64,000 nt of DNA from Paenibacillus thiaminolyticus (lineage in GTDB: Bacteria; Bacillota; Bacilli; Paenibacillales; Paenibacillaceae). This document shows positions 8,388 through 16,430 of this stretch, piece by piece. Where the stretch lies: contig NZ_CP041405.1 of assembly GCF_007066085.1 (NCBI RefSeq), positions 1,736,001-1,800,000 of the forward strand, given 5' to 3'. The notes beneath the pieces are model-generated. The model was not told the DNA's origin. It did no database searches and was given only the letters and a program-made list of their open reading frames with translations. Positions within the stretch are counted from its first letter, which is position 1. The number at the start of each line of letters is the position of its first letter. The translations under genes and the position numbers were made by a program.

Positions 8388-8954
8388 TTATCCAATATCG
8401 AGACTCACGACAAGCGTCTGAACTATGCTCCTGATTTTTTTATTAATCCGGTAGATTCTTGTCGTAATTGCATTACCCGATACCTCATATTTGCGAGTCA
8501 GATCCGCAATTGACATGTTCTGAATGTAATAATCCGTATACAGTTCATATTCGCTTGTACTCAAGTTCATTAACACTTGATCATATAATTCATCCACATC
8601 GACAGCGTTTTCGATAAGCTGATCGATTTCATTATTCCGCGATTCCAATTGGTTATTAATATCATCCGTCATGAGTACTTCATACCTATTTTTGAGATAC
8701 ATCGCTCGAAACGATAGATTCACGAAATTCCTGGCCGTAGTGAATAGCCATCCTTCCACATTCGGGTGATTTTTCAGCTTAGAGATTTGCTTTCTCGCTT
8801 CCAAAAAGGTATTTTGCGTACATTCATCGGCAAAGTCCATAAGCTCCAACTGCGATTTTGCCAATTTCCTGCAATATTTATAGATCGGCTTGAAATAGGT
8901 ATCACATAATTCATGAAAAAAAAGCTCATCACGTTCGCATCTTTCCCTCAACAC
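8388..8954 (-). CDS. ECF-type RNA polymerase sigma factor
   Basis: About 188 residues. Region 2 spans about 10-85 (DECTQNTFLEARKQI; WLFTTARNFVN) and region 4 about 130-185 with a helix-turn-helix (MSIADLTRKYEVSGNAITTRI). The GTG at 8954 is preferred because AGGAG lies 10 bp upstream; a TTG at 8972 has no ribosome site. No anti-sigma gene is adjacent, which is unusual for the class. Targets are unknown. Confidence 0.8.
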   Translation of the reverse strand: MLRERCERDELFFHELCDTYFKPIYKYCRKLAKSQLELMDFADECTQNTFLEARKQISKLKNHPNVEGWLFTTARNFVNLSFRAMYLKNRYEVLMTDDINNQLESRNNEIDQLIENAVDVDELYDQVLMNLSTSEYELYTDYYIQNMSIADLTRKYEVSGNAITTRIYRINKKIRSIVQTLVVSLDIG

Positions 8955-9094
8955 AGTGCCACAACTCCTCAACTAATTTTGTTATTTATTTATATAAAAC
9001 CCAGTTAAATCTAATTATGGCTATAATAAATAATATGTATTATTAACGAGAAAGTAAAGGGAATATTTTACAGATTATATTGAGGCCATAACAG

Positions 9095-9131
9095 AAACAA
9101 AAAAGAGCCTCAGCATAACGCGCTGAAGCTC
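9095..9131 (-). terminator. Terminator after the YheO-type regulator
   Basis: On the minus strand GAGCTTCAGC and GCTGAGGCTC form a 10-bp stem with one mismatch, followed by a T-rich tract. It lies about 35 bp past the regulator's stop codon. Confidence 0.7.
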
Positions 9132-9164
9132 CGGAGAATGGCAGGAGAATCCTCCCCTTCCACC

Positions 9165-9842
9165 TTAATGGCTAACCTTCTTTTCACTTTTCGATGTATG
9201 ATTGCGCAGATGCAAATACACCGTATGCTTCGTAATCTTGAGCGCGCTCGCTACAATCGTTACGGCGTCCCTCATATTGAATACGCCCCGCTCATATAAG
9301 AGGCCGATAATATGCTTATTCCGGTTCGCATACGAGATATCGGGAGAAGCGTCAACCCCCTCAATCGTTCGTTCAATCGTTTCCTGAATCATATCCTCGA
9401 CAGATGAGGCAAAATGCTCCGTCTGCCCCCTTGATTCCAGATCCGGATGCGGCACAAAGGCTTGGAGTACCTGAGAAAACGGCTCATCCAGATTTATGTT
9501 AATGCACAGCAATCCGATAATTTTCCCAGCCTCGCCCCGGATCGCGATCGTGCTCGACTTCATCAGACGATTGTTCTTGCTCCTCGTAAAATAACTGATT
9601 GCCTGCTTCGAGTTGGACTGTTCAATCTCTTGCAGCATTTGCAGAGCCAGATTGGTGATCGGCGCTCCCAATTCCCTTCCCGTATGATGCCCGTTCGCAA
9701 TCTTGATAACGGAATGCTGGTAATCTTCCAGACTATGCAGCACGATCTCGGAGGCATCCCCCAAGTAATCAGCCAAGCCTTCCACCACCGAATCATACGA
9801 CTCCAATATAGAACGATCCTGTTCCGTAAATCTTGTGTTCAT
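9165..9842 (-). CDS. YheO/DauR-type PAS-HTH regulator
   Basis: A 225-residue protein with an N-terminal YheO-like PAS domain (SEIVLHSLEDYQHSVIKIANGHHTGRELGAPIT split around residue 30-60) and a C-terminal winged HTH (about 175-215: IIGLLYERGVF..RDAVTIVASALKITKHTVYLHLR). The ATG at 9842 follows AAGGAAGG; an in-frame ATG further upstream is poorer. DauR-type members regulate amino-acid catabolism. Here the gene is divergent from an EIIC transporter and L-serine dehydratase, so it probably controls serine use through the palindromes in the 411-bp intergenic region. Confidence 0.82.
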   Translation of the reverse strand: MNTRFTEQDRSILESYDSVVEGLADYLGDASEIVLHSLEDYQHSVIKIANGHHTGRELGAPITNLALQMLQEIEQSNSKQAISYFTRSKNNRLMKSSTIAIRGEAGKIIGLLCININLDEPFSQVLQAFVPHPDLESRGQTEHFASSVEDMIQETIERTIEGVDASPDISYANRNKHIIGLLYERGVFNMRDAVTIVASALKITKHTVYLHLRNHTSKSEKKVSH

Positions 9843-9900
9843 GGAATCAAATCCTTCCTTGGGCAACCTGTAGTTGAGCATTGCGGTCAATTAAAAAAAT

Positions 9901-9933
9901 TTGATTATATCAACATAAGTTAATTCTATTAAC
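9901..9933. promoter_or_regulatory. Palindromes near the regulator start
   Basis: TTGATTATATCAA (9901-9913) is nearly palindromic, and GTTAAT-TCT-ATTAAC (9919-9933) is a perfect 6-bp inverted repeat. They lie about 60 bp upstream of the YheO-type regulator and are candidate autoregulatory operators. Confidence 0.45.
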
Positions 9934-10094
9934 GATTAGTAACATCATAACGCGAACGATGGCCACAATCAATCCCCCGCTTCGCCAATTTCCCCGATAC
10001 ATCGTCCAAATCGGCCACAATATTGACGGCTTCGCATAACTTGCGGCAAATTTTCAAACTCTATCAAAAGCGATATTGTATGTTCGAAACAAAC

Positions 10095-10107
10095 TTGATA
10101 TAATCAA
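10095..10107. promoter_or_regulatory. Second copy of the 13-bp palindrome, inverted
   Basis: TTGATATAATCAA (10095-10107) is the exact reverse complement of the 13-mer at 9901-9913. The same word at both ends of a divergent control region fits one regulator acting on both promoters. Confidence 0.45.
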
Positions 10108-10206
10108 TTCTAGTTAATCGACTCAATTTTTTTTGATTAGATTAATAAATCCAAGATTAACTCAAACTTAATTGATTCCCTGAAGCAATGCATTAATTTT
10201 TAAATT

Positions 10207-10222
10207 TTGAAAGCGGTTACTA
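10207..10222 (+). promoter_or_regulatory. cre box (CcpA site)
   Basis: TTGAAAGCGGTTACTA matches the cre consensus WTGNAANCGNWNNCWW at every fixed position. It lies 32 bp upstream of the EIIC start, where CcpA would block transcription of the serine-use operon when preferred carbon is present. Confidence 0.75.
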
Positions 10223-10253
10223 ATTAACCTGCACACAAGGAGGAACTTCGAGT

Positions 10254-11297
10254 ATGGACATCGCAATCGGCACCTTATTGCTTCTACTGGTATTGTCCCT
10301 GTTCTCCCTCTTCAGCTTCAAAGCGCCGAACGGCATGAAGGCGATGGGGGCATTGGCCAATGCGGCGGTTGCCAGCTTTTTGGTGGAAGCGTTCCAAAGC
10401 TATGTAGGCGGAGACTTGTTCGGCTTCGAGCTCGCGAAGGAAGTCGGGCTTGCTTCCGGCAGCATGGGCGGCGTAGCCGCTGCCGCGCTGGTCGCGCTCG
10501 CTATGGGGGTCTCCCCCGTCTATGCGCTGCTGCTTGGCGCAGCCTGTGCCGGCACCGGCTTGCTCCCTGGCTTTATCGCCGGTTACCTCGTCTCGTTCAT
10601 CGTCAAGTTTATTGAGAAGAAGGTTCCGGACGGACTCGATCTCATCGTCTGCATTATCGTCGCCGCACCGCTCGTCCGCTTCGCAGCCAATATCGCGACG
10701 CCGATCGTCGACGCCACGCTGCTCAATATCGGCGGCATCATTACGACAGCAGCGAACAATAATCCGATTATTATGGGCATCGTCCTGGGCGGAGTCATTA
10801 CCGTCGTCGCGACCGCGCCGCTCAGCTCCATGGCGCTTACCGCGATGCTAGGTCTGACCGGGCTGCCGATGGCGATTGGGGCCTTGTCTGTCATGGGTTC
10901 ATCCTTCATGAACTTCGTGTTCTTCCACCGCATGAAGTTCGGCGACCGCAGCTCCACGATTGCCGTGGCTATCGAGCCGTTAACCCAGGCGGACGTCATC
11001 TCCGCCAACCCGATACCGGTCTATGTGACCAATTTCCTGGGCGGGGCCATGGCCGGAATCGTCGTCGCCCTGTTCAACCTGACCAACAATGCGACCGGCA
11101 CCGCGACCCCGATTGCCGGACTGATGGTCATGTATGGCTTCAACGATGCCAAGACCGTGACAATCGCGGCCGTATTATGTGCGCTGTGCGGCATCGTGGC
11201 GGGCTTCATCGGCTCAATCATCTTCAAGAACTTCAAAATCCGCACCGTCGCCGAAATCCGCGGAACCGCGCCCGCGACCGGCACCGAAGCGGCTTGA
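10254..11297 (+). CDS. Orphan PTS EIIC-type transporter (PTS_EIIC_2 family)
   Basis: A 347-residue membrane protein with about nine or ten helices, resembling the stand-alone PTS EIIC_2 family. Start ATG behind AGGAGGA. No EIIA, EIIB or HPr gene is nearby. The gene is followed after 72 bp by both subunits of L-serine dehydratase on the same strand, so it more likely imports serine or a related compound without phosphorylation, or borrows general PTS parts. This is inference from context. The cre box predicts catabolite repression. Confidence 0.75.
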   Translation: MDIAIGTLLLLLVLSLFSLFSFKAPNGMKAMGALANAAVASFLVEAFQSYVGGDLFGFELAKEVGLASGSMGGVAAAALVALAMGVSPVYALLLGAACAGTGLLPGFIAGYLVSFIVKFIEKKVPDGLDLIVCIIVAAPLVRFAANIATPIVDATLLNIGGIITTAANNNPIIMGIVLGGVITVVATAPLSSMALTAMLGLTGLPMAIGALSVMGSSFMNFVFFHRMKFGDRSSTIAVAIEPLTQADVISANPIPVYVTNFLGGAMAGIVVALFNLTNNATGTATPIAGLMVMYGFNDAKTVTIAAVLCALCGIVAGFIGSIIFKNFKIRTVAEIRGTAPATGTEAA

Positions 11298-11369
11298 GCG
11301 AGTTGATATATGTAGTCTTGTACGGGTATTCACGCAGCATCAACAATCTATGCAGAGGAGAATCGAACC

Positions 11370-12077
11370 ATGCCGTTTCACTCCGTTTTTGACATTATCG
11401 GCCCCATTATGATCGGTCCGTCCAGTTCGCATACGGCCGGAGCCAACCGCATCGGCCGCGTGGCGCGCAAGCTGTTCGGGCGCTTACCCGAATCCGTGAC
11501 GGTAACCCTGTATGGATCATTCGCCAAAACTTACCGGGGCCATGGAACCGATGTGGCCATCATAAGCGGAATTCTTGACTTCGACACGGCGGACGAGCGG
11601 ATTCCGGACGCCCTCGATATCGCCGCGGAGCAAGGGCTGGACGTACAGTTCGTGCTGTCGGATGACATCGTGGAGCATCCCAATACCGCGCGTCTTACCC
11701 TGAGAGACAAGCGTGGCGCGCTGGAGGTCGTCGGGGTATCGATTGGCGGCGGCAGCATGGAAATCCGTGAAGTCATTCAATTAGACGACAACCCGTACGG
11801 CAGCCATCCAATGATGCTCGTCCTGCACGAGGACAAGCACGGCGCCGTAGCCCATGTGACGTCGCTGCTCGCCGAGCATCATATCAACATCGGATATATG
11901 GAAGTATCCCGTTCGGGCAAAGGACAGAGCGCCTTGATGGCGATCGAGCTCGACGAATCGATCGACGACGCGGTCATCCATCATATGCACAAGCTCCCTC
12001 ATATTAAGGAGATATGGCAAGTGAAGACATATCAGCGCACGAACTCCGAAGGAGGCAGACCATGTTCCATAGCGTAG
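11370..12077 (+). CDS. sdaAB: L-serine dehydratase, iron-sulfur-dependent, beta subunit
   Basis: A 235-residue beta subunit of the two-subunit L-serine ammonia-lyase, which converts L-serine to pyruvate and ammonia. The N-terminal part contains IGPSSSHTAGANRIGR, typical of the family, and the C-terminal part (about 148-222) is an ACT domain (HGAVAHVTSLLAEHHINIGYM by pieces). Start ATG with GAGGAG. Its last 16 bases overlap the alpha subunit, indicating translational coupling. Confidence 0.94.
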   Translation: MPFHSVFDIIGPIMIGPSSSHTAGANRIGRVARKLFGRLPESVTVTLYGSFAKTYRGHGTDVAIISGILDFDTADERIPDALDIAAEQGLDVQFVLSDDIVEHPNTARLTLRDKRGALEVVGVSIGGGSMEIREVIQLDDNPYGSHPMMLVLHEDKHGAVAHVTSLLAEHHINIGYMEVSRSGKGQSALMAIELDESIDDAVIHHMHKLPHIKEIWQVKTYQRTNSEGGRPCSIA

Positions 12078-12937
12078 CCGAGCTGCTCCAGCTTGCCGAG
12101 GAGAGACAGATTAACATATCGCGTGTCATGCTGGAAAGAGAAATGAAGATTCGACAGCAATCGGAAGAAGAAATTATGCACATGATGGAGGCCAACCTGA
12201 CTGTCATGGAGCAGGCGATCGAGAAAGGCCTGAAGGGGGTCGTCTCCCATTCCGGTCTGACCGGAGGAGATGCCGTCCTGCTTCAGCGCTACATTGCCGG
12301 CGGCCATTCCTTGGCCGGTCCCCTCATTCTCGATGCGGTCAGCAAGGCGGTGGCAACCAATGAAGTGAACGCGGCCATGGGCATCATCTGCGCCAACCCT
12401 ACCGCTGGAGCGGCAGGCGTCGTGCCGGGGACGCTATTCGCGGTCAAGGAGAAGCTGAAGCCTACACGGAAGCAAATGGTGGAGTTCCTGTTCACGGCGG
12501 GAGCATTCGGGTTCGTCATCGCCAATAATGCCTTCATCTCGGGCGCGGCGGGAGGCTGCCAAGCCGAGGTCGGCTCCGCCACGGGAATGGCCGCGGCGGC
12601 GATTGTCGAGATGGCGGGCGGAACGCCGCGCCAGTCAGCCGAAGCGATGGCGATCGCGCTGAAAAACATGCTCGGCTTAGTATGCGATCCGGTGGCTGGC
12701 CTGGTGGAGGTTCCTTGCGTGAAGCGCAACGGAGTCGGCGCCTCCGCAGCGGTTGTAGCCGCGGATATGGCATTGGCCGGGATCAAGAGCCGAATACCGC
12801 CCGACGAGGTCATCATGGCGATGTATGAAGTCGGCCTCTCCATGCCAAGCTCCCTCCGCGAGACGGCGGAAGGAGGACTGGCCAACACCCCTGCCGGCCG
12901 CAAGCTGGAAGCGATGGTGCTTGGCGGCAGTCAATAG
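12062..12937 (+). CDS. sdaAA: L-serine dehydratase, iron-sulfur-dependent, alpha subunit
   Basis: A 291-residue catalytic subunit. The ATG at 12062 is preceded by GAAGGAGG inside the end of the beta gene. Cysteines in conserved contexts (Cys110 CANPTAGAAG, Cys166 GGCQAEVGSATG, Cys208 LVCDPVAG, Cys219 VEVPCVKRN) include the ligands of the catalytic [4Fe-4S] cluster. Together with the beta subunit it deaminates serine in the cytoplasm. A hairpin after the stop ends the operon. Confidence 0.95.
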   Translation: MFHSVAELLQLAEERQINISRVMLEREMKIRQQSEEEIMHMMEANLTVMEQAIEKGLKGVVSHSGLTGGDAVLLQRYIAGGHSLAGPLILDAVSKAVATNEVNAAMGIICANPTAGAAGVVPGTLFAVKEKLKPTRKQMVEFLFTAGAFGFVIANNAFISGAAGGCQAEVGSATGMAAAAIVEMAGGTPRQSAEAMAIALKNMLGLVCDPVAGLVEVPCVKRNGVGASAAVVAADMALAGIKSRIPPDEVIMAMYEVGLSMPSSLRETAEGGLANTPAGRKLEAMVLGGSQ

Positions 12938-12948
12938 CGGAAAACGCC

Positions 12949-12985
12949 AAAGTCCCCGGGCAGTAACGACGACGCCGGGGACTTT
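12949..12985 (+). terminator. Terminator of the serine operon
   Basis: AAAGTCCCCGG (12949-12959) and CCGGGGACTTT (12975-12985) form an 11-bp perfect stem with a 15-nt loop, 11 bp past the sdaAA stop. The T-tail is short. Confidence 0.7.
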
Positions 12986-13026
12986 CAACGTTTACTTTCC
13001 GAGCTTAGACGGGACACGCCCAAGGC

Positions 13027-13368
13027 CTAAGACAAGTGAGCGCCGTTGCCGTTCAGCGCCTTCTGAACCCGCATCACGCCCTGGGACAGCGCATGACCGC
13101 CTCCGATAGCGGCCGCGACCGCCACGGCCTCCATAATTTCCGCGTCGCCCGCTCCTTTATGTCTCGCCTCGTTCACATGGTATAACGTGCATACCTCATT
13201 GTTCGCGAACAAGCCGATCCCAAGGGCGATCAGCTGCTTCGTCTTCGCATCCAGCGCCCCGTCGGCGAAGCAAGCGCCCGTAAACGCATGATAAGCTTGC
13301 GTGACGTCCGGCAAGGTCGATTCCAGCTCGGCAATCTCATTCTTATAAGCCTGCACTTTGTTATCCAT
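13027..13368 (-). CDS. Carboxymuconolactone decarboxylase/AhpD-like protein
   Basis: A 113-residue helical protein of the AhpD/CMD fold with ALDAKTKQLIALGIG and the active-site region NNEVCTLYHVNEARHKG (about 56-72). Cys60 and His64 match the second Cys and His of the usual CxxCxxxH motif, but the first Cys is replaced by Asn. A two-Cys redox cycle is therefore unlikely unless a partner supplies a thiol. ATG 13368 was chosen; AGAAGGAG lies about 14 bp upstream. It is convergent with the serine operon. Confidence 0.8.
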   Translation of the reverse strand: MDNKVQAYKNEIAELESTLPDVTQAYHAFTGACFADGALDAKTKQLIALGIGLFANNEVCTLYHVNEARHKGAGDAEIMEAVAVAAAIGGGHALSQGVMRVQKALNGNGAHLS

Positions 13369-13474
13369 TTCGGATATGATCGCTCCTTCTCTGCCGCCCC
13401 CGATGCAGCACATCTCTTCTCAGGGGCAGTGGCCAATCTGCTTCGTTCCCTAGGATAACCAGGTCAAGCCGGCT

Positions 13475-13810
13475 TCATCCCTCCGGCTGGTCGGAGGGAT
13501 GATTCTTCATCACTCGGGATTCCCGCTTCAGCTTCTTATACGCGTTGATGAACGATGCGGGATTATCGCGGACGAAATAAGTCTCCACCCCGCGATGCGT
13601 ATGCAAATAGAGAAAGCCGATCGCATCCGATCCGCCATGCTTGCGATGGCAAGACATATCATAGATCTGCGACATGGCGATCCGCTTGTCCCGGATTCGC
13701 ACCTCATGTGCGTGCAGCTCGATATGGTACGAGGTCTCCGTAATCCGTGCCTCGTTGCAATCTATGGTCCTCGTAATCTCCACGCATGCCTGTACCGCCA
13801 ATACGCTCAT
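13475..13810 (-). CDS. Hypothetical cytoplasmic protein
   Basis: A 111-residue beta-rich protein (TETSYHIELHAHEVRIRDKR; GFLYLHTHRGVETYFV; then a helix ASFINAYKKLKRE). The layout resembles a small PH-like fold, but I recognise no named family. Start at 13810 follows AAGGGGG. It has no signal peptide. Confidence 0.6.
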   Translation of the reverse strand: MSVLAVQACVEITRTIDCNEARITETSYHIELHAHEVRIRDKRIAMSQIYDMSCHRKHGGSDAIGFLYLHTHRGVETYFVRDNPASFINAYKKLKRESRVMKNHPSDQPEG

Positions 13811-13956
13811 CGCTGTACCCCCTTAATCCGTAAAAGAGCTTTCCCTTTCCGACCATTATAAAGGAAAAGCAGGGGCGTTCGCCAATTCTCCCCCATCCCT
13901 CAGGCTGTGCGCCTAGCCGAGAGCATGGCCCGAACCATCTTATCACGCGAACAGGC

Positions 13957-13988
13957 GAACAGGCGGCAGCGGAAGCTGTCGCCTGTTC
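13957..13988 (-). terminator. Hairpin after the DapB-like gene
   Basis: GAACAGGCG (13957-13965) and CGCCTGTTC (13980-13988) form a 9-bp perfect stem just past the stop of the minus-strand dehydrogenase. There is no strong T-run. Confidence 0.45.
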
Positions 13989-13998
13989 TATCATCAAC

Positions 13999-15027
13999 TT
14001 ATTTGACGTAATAATGAAGCGGATAAGTCCGGTATTGAGCCGGAGCCATTTTCTCGGTGGTGTAGAAGCCGGCCGGCGCCTGCAGCAGATCCGGAATCCG
14101 GTTGACGACCGTCGCGCATGTCAGCTCGACCGTTGCCGGGCAGGAGATATTGACCTCAGTCATTGGCTCGCCCTTAATGACCCAATCGTTATGGTCGACT
14201 TCATCCTCGGCATACACTTTGCCGATGCATTCCGTCACGATAACCGGACCTTGATGGGTCACCGTCGTGACGACGGCGGACATGCCGGTGGCATCGCCTG
14301 CCGGGATGGTGCGGCCGAGCGTCGTGGAATGCAGATCTTGATCATGCGTCATTGGCACGAGCTGCTGATCCATTGATTTGATCGTCCACCCGAACTGCGA
14401 GCAGAGCCATTCGTTCGCATTTCTCATGAAGGACGGGAGGTCGTTGTTGCTGGCGATCTTCTCCTCGAATTCCTGCAGGGTCAATCCGGCCCCGTGCACC
14501 TCGGCAAGCGCAATGCCATACTCCTCGACGTTGTAGCTCGACTTGCCCTCGATTCTCGTAATCTGATGCGTCGCTCCGGCCAATACTGTGATTAGATTGC
14601 CCCAAAATACGTCCTGATACCCGGATCCCGCCAAGGTGCAGCCGTTGTCCTTCGCGAGCCGGTCAAGACGGCTCGTCAAAGCCGGGGAGGTTGTCCATGG
14701 ATAGAAGGCTTCTTCACAGGTGCTGATCGCGTTCACCCCGTGACGGGCCGCCAGCTCGAATGCTGCGTACGTATCCGACAGCAGGCTTGTCGTCGCGATA
14801 ATGCAGACTTGCGCATCACATTCCTTGAAGACTTGCTCGGCATCCGCACGGACAGGCACATTCAGCTTGAGGCCCAGGCCTGCCACCTCGCCTGCGTCCT
14901 TGCCGACGATATTCGGATTCACATCGATGGCCCCGACGATTTCCGCGCCCTTCTCATGCAGATATCTTAGAAAATATAAACCCATTTTTCCGCAGCCGTA
15001 CTGAATGACTCTAATTTTCTCTTTCAT
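13999..15027 (-). CDS. NAD(P)-dependent dehydrogenase, DapB / diaminopentanoate-dehydrogenase-like
   Basis: A 342-residue protein. The ATG at 15027 follows GGGAGG at 9 bp. An N-terminal Rossmann fold (IRVIQYGCGKMGLYFLRYL) precedes a DapB-like substrate domain with STCEEAFYPW and GSGYQDVFWGN. This pattern fits 2,4-diaminopentanoate dehydrogenase and relatives, which act on amino acids from ornithine fermentation. No other ornithine-pathway gene is nearby, so the substrate is open. Transcription should come from the MerR-type promoter at 15107-15137. Confidence 0.72.
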   Translation of the reverse strand: MKEKIRVIQYGCGKMGLYFLRYLHEKGAEIVGAIDVNPNIVGKDAGEVAGLGLKLNVPVRADAEQVFKECDAQVCIIATTSLLSDTYAAFELAARHGVNAISTCEEAFYPWTTSPALTSRLDRLAKDNGCTLAGSGYQDVFWGNLITVLAGATHQITRIEGKSSYNVEEYGIALAEVHGAGLTLQEFEEKIASNNDLPSFMRNANEWLCSQFGWTIKSMDQQLVPMTHDQDLHSTTLGRTIPAGDATGMSAVVTTVTHQGPVIVTECIGKVYAEDEVDHNDWVIKGEPMTEVNISCPATVELTCATVVNRIPDLLQAPAGFYTTEKMAPAQYRTYPLHYYVK

Positions 15028-15106
15028 GACGGACAACCTCCCAAAGATATTGTTACTTTTTTCACAATCTATTATGCCATCGTCTTGCAGGAGCTCCTCT
15101 GTCCTT

Positions 15107-15137
15107 ATCATAAACTCTATAGTAACTATAGAGTCAA
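15107..15137 (-). promoter_or_regulatory. MerR-type promoter with 19-bp spacer and palindromic operator
   Basis: On the minus strand a -35 TTGACT (15137-15132) and a -10 TATGAT (15112-15107) are separated by exactly 19 bp. The spacer carries the perfect inverted repeat ACTCTATAG-TTA-CTATAGAGT (15114-15134). This over-long spacer with internal dyad is the hallmark of promoters activated by MerR proteins through DNA untwisting. The -35 overlaps the stop codon of the upstream merR remnant. Confidence 0.88.
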
Positions 15138-16101
15138 CCCTGTGTTATCGGAACCTGCAGCTTCATGAACATATTCCGTTCATCGGTATGGAATACCGGC
15201 AGCTCCACCACGACTTCGCAGATATAATCGCCGGCCACTTCGCAGCCCTTTGCCTTCACATGGTCAAGCAGACGCCCGGCATATTCCCGCTCCTGAAAAA
15301 ACTGCTGCAGTAAATCAGGCTGTTGGAAAACCCCTGTTTTTTTGGGAGGGGTGAGTACCTAATCGAAACTTGGCATTCAGAGCGTTATCGCCTTCCGGAG
15401 ACATCATAATCTCCTTGGGTTTTAACGTGTGGAGGGAATTGCTGCTATTTTACAGGAATTTCGGCTCAATGAGTCCACATTTCAGGGAATTGCTGCACAG
15501 CTACATCATTTTAGGCCCTTTTGAGCGAAGTCGAAGAGAAACGGGTGAAATTGCTGCCGTTTTACAGGATTCCCTTTCTGGTGAAGCCGTCCCTATCGAG
15601 TTGCTGTATTTTTGCAGGATTTTGCCTACCGAATCAACGTGTCTTGAGACACCGTGCAGTTTTAGGGACTTCGCCTATCGGATAGCACGCGGGAATACGC
15701 TGCAGCACAAGCTGTCCGTCCTGCGGCGCGTTCATATACGTGTCGTAATTTTTGATGCTGACCTGGATCGCCTTATCCATCTGCTCCAGTTCCTTGCGCT
15801 TGCGATCAACAAGCGCGGCCTGCTCCCGCAGCATCGCAGGAATCGAGGCGATATCCTCGCTGTCGAACCAGGCCATAATATTGTCCAGCGACATGCCCAG
15901 ATACTTCATATAATTGATTAAATCAAGTCTGGCGCACTGCTTGATCGAATAATAGCGGTAACCGGTAGTCTCATCGACGAACTCCGGCTTCAACAGTCCC
16001 AGCTTGTAATAATAGCGGAGCGTCTGCACCGAGGTATGGTTCAGCTCCGCCATGCGGCCGATCGATAGCTTGTCCATGAAGCCTCCTGCTCCTTTTATCA
16101 A
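15134..16101 (-). pseudogene. MerR/BmrR-type regulator disrupted by a dispersed repeat
   Basis: The 5' part (15664-16101) encodes a MerR DNA-binding domain (LSIGRMAELNHTSVQTLRYY, GYRYYS) and the start of the effector domain up to LVLQRIPACYPI, then runs into foreign sequence and a stop. The 3' part (15134-15315) still encodes the end of a GyrI-like effector-binding domain (GDYICEVVVELPVFHTDERN). Between them lies a 348-bp copy of a repeat also found at 47.5-48.3 kb and 62.1-62.5 kb. The two protein pieces together seem to lack part of the middle of the effector domain, so a deletion probably came with the insertion. The target promoter immediately downstream is intact. Confidence 0.82.
15316..15663 (+). 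repeat. Dispersed repeat, copy 1 (348 bp, inside merR)
   Basis: It runs from CAGGCTGTTGGAAAACCCC to GTGCAGTTTT. It has three sections: a left end with CCCCTGTTTTTTT, a short run of about 19-bp minirepeats (CATC-x-TTGCCTTC type), and several units of form GAATTGCTGC...TTTTACAGGA spaced about 60 bp apart. It matches the reverse complement of 62101-62467 almost end to end. No protein is encoded. Confidence 0.85.
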
Positions 16102-16113
16102 CCTGTGTTCATC

Positions 16114-16404
16114 TCATCCAGACTTATTCAGCATATGAACGGCTTGGGGACGGTTCAACTCGTGCATGCACCGTTTCTGCATTCCCGAGAGTTCAGCATA
16201 CATCTCCCCGAACTCGCCCGGAGACAGAACCGAGTATACCCGGCAGCGTCCGCTCTCGCTCAGCTCCAGGAAAAAACGGGCCCGATCGGACGGATGAAGC
16301 TCCTGGAAATCTTTGCGGAAAGCTTCGGCCTCCCCATACTTCAGCGCTTGAAGCAAATGGTAAGTGTACTCCTCTTTATACCGGTATTCATTCAGACGGA
16401 TCAT
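16114..16404 (-). pseudogene. mgtE: Truncated mgtE (MgtE_N domain only)
   Basis: This 96-residue frame begins IRLNEYRYKEEYTYHLLQAL and contains the first helical repeats of the MgtE cytoplasmic N domain (ELHPSDRARFFLEL; VYSVLSPGEFGEMY). It stops after HMLNKSG. Full MgtE is about 450 residues with CBS domains and five membrane helices; none of these remain. The remnant lies 26 bp after mgtC and before the broken merR gene. Start ATG behind AAAGGAG. The fragment cannot transport Mg2+. Confidence 0.75.
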
Positions 16405-16430
16405 CACATTCGCTCCTTTCCCCTTCCCGT

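Larger units (their letters stand above)
9843..10253. other. Intergenic control region of the serine operon
   Basis: This 411-bp stretch holds no convincing gene. It contains AT-rich palindromes near both ends and a cre box before the EIIC gene. About 9950-10075 includes a short minus-strand coding-like remnant (contains VADLDDVSGKLAKRGIDCG) without a ribosome site, probably a gene fragment. Confidence 0.5.
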
